Source: Thermotoga sp. SG1 (GTDB taxonomy: Bacteria; Thermotogota; Thermotogae; Thermotogales; Thermotogaceae). From it: DNA of 64,000 nucleotides. The position numbers and the translations under genes were made by a program. The stretch is from assembly GCF_002865985.1 (NCBI RefSeq), contig NZ_LNDD01000001.1:297004-361003 (forward strand), written 5' to 3'. Below, piece after piece: positions 1 to 7,515 of this stretch. The notes beneath the pieces were generated by a model. The model did not search any database. It was not told the DNA's origin and was given only the letters and a program-made list of their open reading frames with translations. Numbering within the stretch: position 1 is the stretch's first letter; every line of letters begins with the position of its first letter.

Positions 1-839
1 TGGGAGGAGGATGGGCAAACTTCCTTCCTGAAAGCCTCGGCGGTAAAAGATCGGACGGTCTCAACCTCATCGAGATAGCAAAGGAAAAGGGCTACGTCTA
101 CGTGACAAAGAAAGAAGAGCTGATGAAACTTCCAGAGAACACTGAAAAGGTCCTGGCACTTTTTGCGCCGAGCCATCTTGATCCGGCAAGCAGTAGAGAA
201 GAGCAGCCCATGCTCTACGAAATGGTGAAGAAGGCCCTGGAAATACTCTCAAGTGATGAAGAGCCCTTCTTCCTCATGGTGGAAGGTTCTCAGATCGATT
301 GGGAAGGTCATGACAACGACATCTACGGTGTCTGGAAGGAAGTCGTGGAGTTCGACAGAGCGGTTCAGGTGGCTCTTGACTTTGCCCTCAAAAGAGGAGA
401 CACCCTCGTGATCGTGACAGCGGATCACGAAACAGGGGGACTTGCACTTTCTTCGGGTGACTACAGGGTCGATGTGGACAGAATCAGAAAATTTTCAAAG
501 ACCACCGACTGGATCCTGGCGAACTACTCTCTGAAAGATAGCGGAAGTTTCAAAAAGGCCATCGAAAAATACTTCGGTCTGACGCTGTCCGACTCGGATC
601 TCGACAGAATCACCTCTTCAAACAATCCCAAAGTAGAACTCGGAAGGGTCTTGAGTGAAAAGGTGAACGTTGGCTGGACCACCACATCACACTCCGGTGT
701 TCCGGTCCCCATCTATGTATTCGGCCCTGGTGCGGAGAACTTCACAGGATTTCTGGACAACACCGATATCCCGAAGATCATAATGAAACTCGCTGGATAC
801 TCCCTTCAGTATCCACTCGTGAAAGAACCTGCGAAATAA
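1..839 (+). CDS. phoA: Alkaline phosphatase, C-terminal part (5' end outside window)
   Basis: The reading frame is open from base 3, with no start inside the window, so the gene begins upstream. It hydrolyses phosphate monoesters and is normally exported. The visible part carries the metal-site motifs of the alkaline phosphatase superfamily: FFLMVEGSQIDWEGHDND supplies the Glu/Asp/His ligands, TADHETGGL the Asp-His pair, and TSHSGVPVPIYVFGPGAENF the last His. GGGWANFLPES at the very start is also typical of the family. The gene runs into a hairpin shared with the convergent pheA. The signal peptide and the catalytic serine would lie outside the window and cannot be checked. Confidence 0.93.
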   Translation, partial: GGGWANFLPESLGGKRSDGLNLIEIAKEKGYVYVTKKEELMKLPENTEKVLALFAPSHLDPASSREEQPMLYEMVKKALEILSSDEEPFFLMVEGSQIDWEGHDNDIYGVWKEVVEFDRAVQVALDFALKRGDTLVIVTADHETGGLALSSGDYRVDVDRIRKFSKTTDWILANYSLKDSGSFKKAIEKYFGLTLSDSDLDRITSSNNPKVELGRVLSEKVNVGWTTTSHSGVPVPIYVFGPGAENFTGFLDNTDIPKIIMKLAGYSLQYPLVKEPAK

Positions 840-840
840 A

Positions 841-863
841 ATGAGGGGCCCTGTGCCCCTCAT
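841..863. terminator. Bidirectional terminator between phoA and pheA
   Basis: A 9-bp perfect stem (ATGAGGGGC / GCCCCTCAT) with a 5-nt loop lies between the two convergent genes. TTTG follows on the plus strand and a T-rich tail follows on the minus strand. It overlaps the last codon and stop of pheA. Confidence 0.85.
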
Positions 864-2518
864 TTGAACACGTCCAGTTCCTCGATCTCATCGAACACCC
901 CGATTATCTTGTAGAACGCTGTTACCTTTTCAAGATCTTTCAGGTCCTCCTTGCCAAGAGGCGCCTCCACTTCCACGAAGAACACGTAATCTCCAAGAAA
1001 TGTCCTGGCCGGTCTTGATTCCAGTTTTCTCAGGTTCATTCCCTTGTTTGCAAAGACATCCAAAACCGCTTTCAAAGCCCCGGGTCTGTCTTGAACACCG
1101 AAGAACAAAGATGTGTACTTTCCCTCCATCTTACCAGTTTTTCGCCTTATGATGTAAAACCTCGTGATGTTCTTTTCTTTTAAATCCTGGATACTCTTTC
1201 TCAGAATGAACAGACCGTACATTCTGGCCGCATTTTCTGACATGATGGCGGCGGATTCATCGTCGAGTAGATTCACCGCGTCGCTCGTTGAGGTAGTGTA
1301 ACGGATCTCTGCGTGGGGCAGATAAGCGTTGATAAAACCAAGGGATTGGGAGATCGCCTGGGGATGAGAGTAAATCCTTTTGATCTCTTTCAGATCGAGC
1401 CTTCTTTTTGCGACAAGACAGTGATGAACTTCCAGTTTTGCCTCGCCGAATACCTCCACTTCGTGGTTCAGCAGGGCATCCAGCACAGGAATCACCGTTC
1501 CGTGGGTGGAGTTCTCTATTGGAACGATTCCATAATCTGCCTCTCCTTTTTCCACCATCTTTATGATCTCATCCGTTGAGGCACAGTACTTTATCGGTAT
1601 CCTCGAGCCGATCAGTTTCAAAGCCATCTCATCGCTGAAACTTCCCATAGGACCGAGGACAGCTACTGTCTTTGAAATACCGAGTAGTCTGTATTCTTCT
1701 TCTTTTGCAAGCTTCATAATCTCCTCAAATACACGTCTTACACGCACGGGGTTCAGACTGGTTCTGTCCAGAATCTCTTTCACTTTTTGCTCTTCAACCT
1801 CTCTGATGTCCACGGGAGAATCTGTCTTTTTCTTCTCCTCAGCGATTCTTTTTGCAACTTTCATTCTTTCATCGATCAAACCCAGTGTTACAAAATCTAT
1901 CAGCCTGATCTTGTGCCTCATCTCGTTCAAACTTGCAGGAGATCTGAGGAGTTTTGAAAACTCACCTATCAACTCGCTGTGTTCGACGGGAAGGTCGTTG
2001 TCTTTCAACCGAGGGATGGCTTTTTCTGCCAGAGCCAGAAAGTTACCAGTTTCTTCCTCCCAGTTCAGAAGGTGAGAAGCATACCCCATAAGAAAAGGAT
2101 CTTTCAGTGTGCGGGCAAGGAAAAGAAGAACAGAATACTTCTCCAAAATCTCTTCGTATTCGCTCCAGGAAACGTCCTTCAGGATAACACCAAGATCCTT
2201 CAGAAAGTCCAGAAACGTAGTGATGCGTTCATCTACGCTCTTTTCGAGGACGTAAAACTCTGAGAATGCAAACTCCTTGTAAAAAACAGGGAAGATGCTG
2301 ACAAATGGAACAGACCTTTCCCTATAGAACGCCACAGACTTATCTTTGAATGGATAAAGGTCCACAATGGCTTTTCCGGAAAGATCCACATCTGGAAGAT
2401 TCTCAGATACTACTAGGTCAGCGTCAAGAATCGAATCCGTGAGTTCCCAAGTATTGCCCGCTAGTTCTTTTCTCACAGCATCTGTCAGGGCCCCTTTTCC
2501 GCTTACGTACACCTTCAA
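860..2518 (-). CDS. pheA: PheA: chorismate mutase / prephenate dehydratase with N-terminal TyrA-like remnant
   Basis: This makes phenylpyruvate from chorismate by way of prephenate (phenylalanine pathway). Domains in order, about 552 residues: an unusual N-terminal region of about 195 residues; an AroQ-type helical chorismate mutase (about 200-280, containing KIRLIDFVTLGLIDERMKVA); prephenate dehydratase (about 285-465, starting AVLGPMGSFSDEMA, with the NITRF motif holding the catalytic Thr); and a C-terminal ACT domain (about 468-550, GVQDRPGALK and ESRPARTFLGDY) that usually binds phenylalanine for feedback control. The N-terminal region looks like a shrunken prephenate dehydrogenase (see findings). 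A TTG at 2527 directly abuts GGAGG (2528-2532), so the TTG at 2518, nine bases away, is the better start. Confidence 0.93.
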   Translation of the reverse strand: MKVYVSGKGALTDAVRKELAGNTWELTDSILDADLVVSENLPDVDLSGKAIVDLYPFKDKSVAFYRERSVPFVSIFPVFYKEFAFSEFYVLEKSVDERITTFLDFLKDLGVILKDVSWSEYEEILEKYSVLLFLARTLKDPFLMGYASHLLNWEEETGNFLALAEKAIPRLKDNDLPVEHSELIGEFSKLLRSPASLNEMRHKIRLIDFVTLGLIDERMKVAKRIAEEKKKTDSPVDIREVEEQKVKEILDRTSLNPVRVRRVFEEIMKLAKEEEYRLLGISKTVAVLGPMGSFSDEMALKLIGSRIPIKYCASTDEIIKMVEKGEADYGIVPIENSTHGTVIPVLDALLNHEVEVFGEAKLEVHHCLVAKRRLDLKEIKRIYSHPQAISQSLGFINAYLPHAEIRYTTSTSDAVNLLDDESAAIMSENAARMYGLFILRKSIQDLKEKNITRFYIIRRKTGKMEGKYTSLFFGVQDRPGALKAVLDVFANKGMNLRKLESRPARTFLGDYVFFVEVEAPLGKEDLKDLEKVTAFYKIIGVFDEIEELDVFK

Positions 2519-2533
2519 CTCTCTCAACCTCCG

Positions 2534-2562
2534 TTAAAAATTCTGTTCTTCGGAATTTTTAA
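2534..2562. repeat. Inverted repeat in the pheA leader
   Basis: TTAAAAATTC and GAATTTTTAA form a perfect 10-bp inverted repeat with a 9-nt spacer, just upstream of the pheA ribosome site at 2528-2532. It could be an RNA hairpin that affects translation or an operator. There is no leader peptide and no room for a T-box. Role unknown. Confidence 0.45.
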
Positions 2563-2656
2563 GCATTACCCTGTTTTACTACGTCTTCGTTATATATATT
2601 AATCCTCACGAGAAAAATCATTAACACGCCGCATAAAGTTGCAAAGAGGAGCATGG

Positions 2657-2662
2657 TATAAT
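2657..2662 (+). promoter_or_regulatory. -10 element (TATAAT) for the HprK/PEPCK-like gene
   Basis: A perfect TATAAT lies 35 bases before the GTG at 2698, inside the phoA-pheA-free gap. No good -35 is seen at the usual distance (TTGCAA at 2639 is too close). A start near 2669 leaves a leader of about 30 nt and rules out the upstream TTG at 2668. Confidence 0.5.
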
Positions 2663-2697
2663 TTGGCTTGAAAACTATTCTACAGAGGGGTGATAAC

Positions 2698-4569
2698 GTG
2701 AAAACAACCGTTCTGGACAGATTCGTGTTTTCCGACGAAGTCAAGGATATCGTAGAGAGCGCTTCAGAGATAATAATACCAGAAAGCAGAAAAGAAATTC
2801 TTGAACTTGCAACGGACAATAAAGACGTTTTTGAAGTGGGATACGACGTTCCAGGAAAAGGCTTCGTAGTGGAAGCAACCGTTACACGTTGCAGAAATGG
2901 CCTGGTGGTGAATTATCCTGAACCATACATGAGAAGAAGAGATCCAGAGGCCCTCGTGGTGGGGGACGATAAAGAAACAGACAAGCCAAGGTTCAAGGAC
3001 AGATTCGGAAAGGACTTCGAACCCATTCGGCAGGAAACCTTCGACTGGTTGAAAAAACAGGACTTGATCCTTCTGCCCTTTATGGCTGGAGGATACGATT
3101 ATGGCTATCCGGCCGTTCTGATAGCCCCGAAGAACGCTGGATTTTTTGTAGGAGGACTGGCAGATCTTCAGTTCTTCGTTCCAGCAAGCAAAATCCCGGA
3201 GAATTTCAAGCCGAGGCTGTACATGTTCCTGGCACCCCCCTTCAGACACACCCATTTCGATGGAAAACAGGTGGTGGTCCATTACAGGCACAATTCCCAT
3301 TACGAGATATTCTCTTACAATCTCTATCCGGGGCCAAGCGCAAAGAAAGGAGTCTATGGATTTTTACTCTACATAGGTGAAAAAGAAAAATGGGTCACCG
3401 CACACGCTTCTGCGGTGAAGGTGATCACCCCATACGAAAACGAACTCGTCATCATGCACGAGGGAGCAAGCGGTGGTGGAAAAAGCGAGATACTCGAAGA
3501 AATCCACAGAGAACCTGACGGCAGGATAAAACTCGCGGAAAATCTGATAACGGGAGAGAAGTTCTACATAGAACTCAAAGAAACCTGCGCACTCCAGCCG
3601 GTGGCCGACGACATGTTCATGTGTCATCCGAAACTCCAAACGGGGAAAAAACTTGTAGCGAAAGATGCGGAAGCTGGATGGTTCATAAGGGTGGACCACA
3701 TAACAGAGTACGGAAGTGCTCCAGACCTGGAAAGGCTGACGATACATCCACCTGAACCTTTGATTTTTCTCAACATTCATGCCGTTCCAGATTCAACCGC
3801 TCTGATCTGGGAACACATCGAAGATGAACCGGGGAAACCCTGTCCGAACCCGCGCGTCATTATCCCAAAGAGATTCATGAAAAACGCCATCTCCGATCCC
3901 GTAGAAGTGGATGTGAGAAGTTTCGGTGTGAGAACACCTCCGTGTACGAAAGAAAAGCCAACGTACGGGATCATCGGCCTTATGCAAGTACTACCCCCTG
4001 CCATAGCATGGCTCTGGAGACTGGTGGCACCAAGAGGGTTCGCCAACCCGAGTATAGTTAGTACGAAGGGAATGACAAGCGAAGGTGTGGGATCTTTCTG
4101 GCCGTTCTCTTCCGGGAAAATGGTGAGGCTCGCCAACATTCTTCTTGAACAGATCATAGACACACCCGGAACCAGATACATCCTCGTTCCAAACCAGCAC
4201 ATAGGAGTCTACAAGGTCGGATTCATGCCGGAATGGATCGCAAGGGAGTACCTCTCAAGAAGAGGAGGAGTGAAATTCAAACCGAACCAGCTCGTGCCGT
4301 CAAAATGCGCTCTGCTTGGATTTTCTCTCAAGGAAATGAAGATCGAAGGAATAACGATCCCCAAAGAACTTCTACAACCACATCTGCAACCGGAACTGGG
4401 AGAGGAAGCCTACGAAAAAGGAGCACAGCAACTCAGAGACTTCTTCAAGAGAGAACTCAAAAAATTCCTCACAGAGGATTTGAACCCGGTCGGAAGAGAG
4501 ATCATCCAGTGCTGCCTCGACGATGGGTCCCTTGAGGATTATCTGAAGATCATTCCCATGAACTTTTAA
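2698..4569 (+). CDS. HprK/PEPCK-superfamily P-loop protein (DUF4914-like)
   Basis: Protein of 623 residues of unknown function. Residues 256-263 form a P-loop, GASGGGKS, followed by E, and about 40 residues on comes PVADDMF. The pair SGxGKSE plus VADD is the nucleotide/metal-binding signature of HPr kinase and is close to the P-loop of ATP-type PEP carboxykinase. The rest, including SEGVGSFWPFSSGKM and ILVPNQHIGVYKVGFMPEW near the C-terminus, resembles neither enzyme in detail; I assign it to DUF4914 from memory. The GTG at 2698 is chosen because AGAGGGGTGAT precedes it. The gene ends in a shared terminator. It may be a kinase or a GTP/ATP-dependent carboxykinase-like enzyme, but no substrate can be read from the sequence. 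Confidence 0.7.
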   Translation: MKTTVLDRFVFSDEVKDIVESASEIIIPESRKEILELATDNKDVFEVGYDVPGKGFVVEATVTRCRNGLVVNYPEPYMRRRDPEALVVGDDKETDKPRFKDRFGKDFEPIRQETFDWLKKQDLILLPFMAGGYDYGYPAVLIAPKNAGFFVGGLADLQFFVPASKIPENFKPRLYMFLAPPFRHTHFDGKQVVVHYRHNSHYEIFSYNLYPGPSAKKGVYGFLLYIGEKEKWVTAHASAVKVITPYENELVIMHEGASGGGKSEILEEIHREPDGRIKLAENLITGEKFYIELKETCALQPVADDMFMCHPKLQTGKKLVAKDAEAGWFIRVDHITEYGSAPDLERLTIHPPEPLIFLNIHAVPDSTALIWEHIEDEPGKPCPNPRVIIPKRFMKNAISDPVEVDVRSFGVRTPPCTKEKPTYGIIGLMQVLPPAIAWLWRLVAPRGFANPSIVSTKGMTSEGVGSFWPFSSGKMVRLANILLEQIIDTPGTRYILVPNQHIGVYKVGFMPEWIAREYLSRRGGVKFKPNQLVPSKCALLGFSLKEMKIEGITIPKELLQPHLQPELGEEAYEKGAQQLRDFFKRELKKFLTEDLNPVGREIIQCCLDDGSLEDYLKIIPMNF

Positions 4570-4590
4570 AGCGGGGGACAACCCCGCTTT
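4568..4590. terminator. Bidirectional terminator
   Basis: AAAGCGGGG and CCCCGCTTT form a 9-bp perfect stem with loop GACAA, followed by TT on the plus strand and TTT-AAAAG on the minus strand. It sits between the convergent DUF4914-like and LUD genes and overlaps the TAA of the former. Confidence 0.88.
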
Positions 4591-4591
4591 T

Positions 4592-5239
4592 TCAAAGTCC
4601 AAGGTCTTCAAGTGTCAAGATCACCTTGAACCTTCCAGGCTGCCTCACACCGGATTCCACCACCAGGAAATAATCGCATATTCTCTGGGGAGAAGAACAG
4701 TCAGCGCAGAATCCTGTCTTGGTACATGGGGTTTCCAAGTTCAAACGCTTTGAATTCATCGGAGAAATGTACCTCAACCTCTCTCTTGCTTCTCCGACAT
4801 TTTTTACCACTTTGTTCACGCTTGCAACCACAACTACATTCCTGGGACCGTAGACAACCGCTGCCACTCTGTTCCCGTTTCCGTCGAGAAAGACCAGTTT
4901 TCCATCCTCCGTTATAGCATTTGCGCTGGTGAAGTAGTAATCGGCCCAGAAACTCTTTCTGTATATTTCCTCCACTTCCTCTCTGGTTTTGGCGGAATAC
5001 CTGTCAAGGAAGTTGTATTTTCCGCTGCGCAGAAGATCGAGAACACCAGTATCAGCCAGTGTGAGAGAACCACCAACCGCCACGGTTGCGCCTTCCGGAA
5101 CGATTTCTTTTACCTTCTCAACGACCTCTTCCCTGTCTTTCACCACCCAGACTTCATGTTTCTTTTTTCTTAAATTGTTAGCCAAATACTCAGCAATCCT
5201 CTCTTTCTTCCAAAGCCACAGATCTTCTCTCAAACTCAC
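4592..5239 (-). CDS. LUD-domain protein (LutC/YkgG-like)
   Basis: A 215-residue single-domain LUD (DUF162) protein. The fold is NagB/RpiA-like and relatives take part in lactate oxidation complexes. Visible features are the glycine/serine loop AVGGSLTLADTG, FTSANAITEDGKLVFLDGNG and NRVAAVVYGPRNVVVVAS. A C-terminal cysteine group, TPCTKTGFCADCSSPQRIC, could bind a metal. The GTG at 5239 is chosen because AAGGAGGTG (5247-5255) lies at ideal distance; the open frame runs 43 codons further but has no ribosome site there. The gene stands alone next to oriC, without the LutA/LutB partners, so its substrate is unknown. Confidence 0.85.
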   Translation of the reverse strand: MSLREDLWLWKKERIAEYLANNLRKKKHEVWVVKDREEVVEKVKEIVPEGATVAVGGSLTLADTGVLDLLRSGKYNFLDRYSAKTREEVEEIYRKSFWADYYFTSANAITEDGKLVFLDGNGNRVAAVVYGPRNVVVVASVNKVVKNVGEARERLRYISPMNSKRLNLETPCTKTGFCADCSSPQRICDYFLVVESGVRQPGRFKVILTLEDLGL

Positions 5240-5618
5240 AGTGAAACACCTCCTTAAGTACAAATTTTTGAGATTTAGATACAAAAATATCTTATCTGAA
5301 ACTAAAATGGTAGGTTTGGTGGTAGGTTTCTGAACACTACTTATAGTATCCATGAGCAGAAAACGCACAACATGAAGTAGAAAAACTACTGAAGAATCGT
5401 TCTTTGCTTCTTTTTTTCACAAACAACCTACCACTTCTCTCTGAAATCATCTTCCAAAGCCAATTTAAAGGTGGTAGGTTTCTGTATGCTTCATCAAAAG
5501 AGTACTTTAGTTCTCACAAACAATTTTACTGCAAAACCTTCGTTTTTTGAAATCCTCTTCAGAAAAGATTTTCAGAAAACCTACCACCTGAAACCCTCTT
5601 CAGAAGCGACTTATAGAA

Positions 5619-5666
5619 TAACTTACCACTAACCTACCACTAACCTACCACCCGGGTGGTAAGTTG
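5619..5666. repeat. Phased DnaA-box cluster (three direct, one inverted)
   Basis: Three forward boxes step by exactly 11 bp (TAACTTACCACT, TAACCTACCACT, TAACCTACCACC), about one helical turn, so bound DnaA would lie on one DNA face. They are followed by one reverse box across a short GC palindrome. This is the densest part of the origin. Confidence 0.85.
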
Positions 5667-5718
5667 CAGACTTTATTCTTTCTCACACCAAAAAACGGAT
5701 AGAAATTTTCAACTCGAG

Positions 5719-5730
5719 AAACCTACCACT
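5719..5730 (+). promoter_or_regulatory. DnaA box next to the unwinding element
   Basis: AAACCTACCACT matches 11/12 to the consensus. It points toward the CTA-triplet run that starts 15 bp later, the same relative direction as the box and trio in the B. subtilis origin. Confidence 0.8.
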
Positions 5731-5745
5731 TTATGGTCTGTTATA

Positions 5746-5763
5746 TTACTACTACTACTACTA
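5746..5763 (+). other. DnaA-trio / DNA unwinding element
   Basis: Six consecutive triplets, one TTA then five CTA, read on the plus strand. The complementary strand is 3'-AAT then five 3'-GAT, which fits the DnaA-trio consensus known from bacterial origins where DnaA grips single-stranded DNA. The stretch 5731-5775 is AT-rich, as expected of the melting site. Confidence 0.75.
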
Positions 5764-5767
5764 AGAG

Positions 5768-5773
5768 TATAAT
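5768..5773 (+). promoter_or_regulatory. -10 element for the yceD-rpmF operon
   Basis: A perfect TATAAT starts five bases after the last CTA triplet. A start near 5780 would give a very short leader with AGGTGAG (5781-5787) almost at the 5' end. The -35 would lie inside the trio and is not recognisable, so origin melting and this promoter share DNA. Confidence 0.5.
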
Positions 5774-5791
5774 AGTCATGAGGTGAGAAGA

Positions 5792-6340
5792 ATGGACTGG
5801 AAAGTTGAACTTGCAGAAATCGAAAAGAAGAAACGATTTTTTCTGGAAGGTGAGTACAAGAGTGAAGGAATAGAACTGGATGTGGCTTTTTGCAGGTTCC
5901 TGGAGCCGGTTAAGGTGAAGATGGTTGTTGCAAAGACCAAAGATGGATTCACCGTTGGTGGATACGTTCACACAGCGATAGAGCATCCGTGTGTCAGATG
6001 TCTGGAATCAACGCGCGTGGAGATAAAAGGTGTAATAGAGGCACTCTATCTTCCAGAGAGTATGCGAAAAAATGTAAAAGAAGAGAAACTTGAATCTTTG
6101 AAGAATATCATATACTATCATGAAACGGAATTCGACCTTTCAGAAAGAATCGTTGAAGCGATAGTGGTGAGTGTACCCGAAAAGGTTCTGTGCAAACCTG
6201 ATTGTAAAGGATTGTGCCCGTATTGCGGAACCAATTTGAACGAAGAACCAGATCACAAGTGTGATAAAATTCCTGTGGTTGACAGTCGGTTCGAGATCCT
6301 TGCTAAACTGAAGGACAACCTTGAGAACAGGGAGGTATAA
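5792..6340 (+). CDS. yceD: YceD-family protein (DUF177) upstream of rpmF
   Basis: A 182-residue protein of the DUF177/YceD family, which almost always sits just before the L32 gene and is linked to 23S rRNA/ribosome assembly. Cysteines lie in HPCVRCLE, and a C-terminal zinc-type motif CKPDCKGLCPYCGTNLN is clear. The ATG at 5792 is preferred over the GTG at 5783 because AGGTGAG lies at 5781-5787. The next gene starts four bases after the stop. It is the first gene to the right of oriC. Confidence 0.9.
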   Translation: MDWKVELAEIEKKKRFFLEGEYKSEGIELDVAFCRFLEPVKVKMVVAKTKDGFTVGGYVHTAIEHPCVRCLESTRVEIKGVIEALYLPESMRKNVKEEKLESLKNIIYYHETEFDLSERIVEAIVVSVPEKVLCKPDCKGLCPYCGTNLNEEPDHKCDKIPVVDSRFEILAKLKDNLENREV

Positions 6341-6344
6341 AAGC

Positions 6345-6527
6345 ATGGCAGTTCCGAAACAAAAAAGATCCCGATCAAGAACGCATCACAAAAGAGCAAA
6401 GATCTACAGAGCAATCAGTGTTCCACTAGAAAAGTGTCCGAACTGCGGTGAGTACAAGATGCCACACAGAGTCTGTCTACACTGTGGTTACTACAAAGGA
6501 AAACAGGTTCTCGAGATAGCGGAGTGA
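6345..6527 (+). CDS. rpmF: 50S ribosomal protein bL32
   Basis: A 60-residue ribosomal protein with the standard MAVPKQKRSRSRTHHKRA start and a four-cysteine zinc ribbon (CPNCGEY, then CLHCGYYKG). The ATG at 6345 is preceded by GGAGG inside the end of yceD. It lies in the operon yceD-rpmF-plsX, a common bacterial arrangement that joins ribosome and phospholipid synthesis. Confidence 0.97.
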   Translation: MAVPKQKRSRSRTHHKRAKIYRAISVPLEKCPNCGEYKMPHRVCLHCGYYKGKQVLEIAE

Positions 6528-6531
6528 TGCG

Positions 6532-7515
6532 GTGAAGATAGCAGTCGATGCAATGGGTGGTGACAGAGCGCCCGATGAAATTTTGAAGGGCGCTCTTTTG
6601 GCTTTAAAAGAAATAGAAAGTGAAATTGTCCTTGTAGGACCCAGAGAGATAGTTGAAAAAACAGGCCTTCCGTTTGTCGAAACAACAGAGACCGTGAACA
6701 TGGATGATCCACCACTTGAGGTTTTGAGGAAAAAGAACTCGTCCATGCACGTCGGTTTGAAACTGGTTGCCGAAGGCAAGGTGGATGCATTCGTGAGTGC
6801 CGGAGCAACTGGGCCCCTTTTTCTCGGTGCCACTTCCATCGTGGGGAAGATAAAAGGAGTGGAAAGACCAGCCCTTGGCGTGGCAGTTCCTTCTCTCAAA
6901 GGCTTCACAGTCTTGATCGATGCAGGAGCGAACGCGAAGGTCAGACCAGAACACCTTCTGGACTTTTCGTTCATGGGAATCGCTTACGCAAGAGTGCTGG
7001 GTGTGGAGTCACCACGAGTGGGGCTTTTGAACATCGGCTCGGAGGAAAACAAAGGGCACGAAGATCTGAAGAAGGCCTTCTCCCTTCTGAAAGAACATCT
7101 TGGAGATAACTTTTACGGAAACGTGGAAGGACACGATATAAACCTCGGAACGGTTCATGTGGTGGTGACAGATGGGTTCTCCGGAAACGTTGCTCTGAAG
7201 ACCATGGAAGGAACGGCAAAGCTGATCACCTCAGTGATGAAAGAATCTATAAAGGAAGGTGGGCTTTTTTCTTTGATTGGAGCATTTCTCATGAAAAAGA
7301 GCTTTGATCGAATGAGAGAGAGACTCGATCCAAGAACTTACGGGGGAACCTTCATACTCGGTATAAGGGGTATCGTTGTGAAGGCTCATGGCTCTTCGGA
7401 TGCGAAGGCTATAAGACATGCCATCAGGGTGGCTGAAAGAGGAATCATGATGAACCTCGTTCGTGAAATTGAAAGGGGGATACCACATGTGCGGAATAGT
7501 GGGGATGGTCGGTGA
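6532..7515 (+). CDS. plsX: Phosphate acyltransferase PlsX
   Basis: A 327-residue enzyme that makes acyl-phosphate from acyl-ACP, the first step toward phosphatidic acid in the PlsX/PlsY route. Family motifs: KIAVDAMGGDRAPDEILKGA at the N-terminus, AFVSAGATGPLFLGA, LLNIGSEENKG, VVVTDGFSGNVALKTMEG. It starts with GTG four bases after the rpmF stop. Its last 29 bases overlap the start of glmS in another frame. Confidence 0.96.
   Translation: MKIAVDAMGGDRAPDEILKGALLALKEIESEIVLVGPREIVEKTGLPFVETTETVNMDDPPLEVLRKKNSSMHVGLKLVAEGKVDAFVSAGATGPLFLGATSIVGKIKGVERPALGVAVPSLKGFTVLIDAGANAKVRPEHLLDFSFMGIAYARVLGVESPRVGLLNIGSEENKGHEDLKKAFSLLKEHLGDNFYGNVEGHDINLGTVHVVVTDGFSGNVALKTMEGTAKLITSVMKESIKEGGLFSLIGAFLMKKSFDRMRERLDPRTYGGTFILGIRGIVVKAHGSSDAKAIRHAIRVAERGIMMNLVREIERGIPHVRNSGDGR

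Larger units (their letters stand above)
5306..5763. other. oriC: Chromosomal replication origin (oriC) with ten DnaA-box-like 12-mers
   Basis: The gap 5240-5791 holds no gene. It carries repeats of the 12-mer AAACCTACCACC, which I recall as the experimentally defined T. maritima DnaA box. Reverse copies: 5306-5317 (10/12), 5318-5329 (12/12, abutting the previous one), 5470-5481 (12/12), 5655-5666 (10/12). Forward copies: 5424-5435 (10/12), 5577-5588 (12/12), 5619-5630 (9/12), 5630-5641 (10/12), 5641-5652 (11/12), 5719-5730 (11/12). The three at 5619-5652 repeat every 11 bp, and the last faces the reverse copy across CCACCCGGGTGG. CCTCTTCAGAA also occurs twice (5554, 5595). An AT-rich element with CTA triplets follows the last box. 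This matches the T. maritima origin reported near this locus. Confidence 0.93.

Noticed and set aside
2528-2697. T-box or amino-acid riboswitch before pheA
   Set aside because: The leader holds one short inverted repeat but no T-box core, specifier loop or terminator.
2559-2819. Leftward 86-residue open frame
   Set aside because: It overlaps the well-supported P-loop gene start on the other strand, has low-complexity composition and no ribosome site.
5619-5730. CRISPR-like array (regular short repeats)
   Set aside because: Repeats are 12 bp, occur in both directions with 11-bp steps and no unique spacers; they match DnaA boxes.
7300-7486. glmS ribozyme upstream of glmS
   Set aside because: The stretch is fully coding for plsX and shows no ribozyme core; glmS overlaps plsX.
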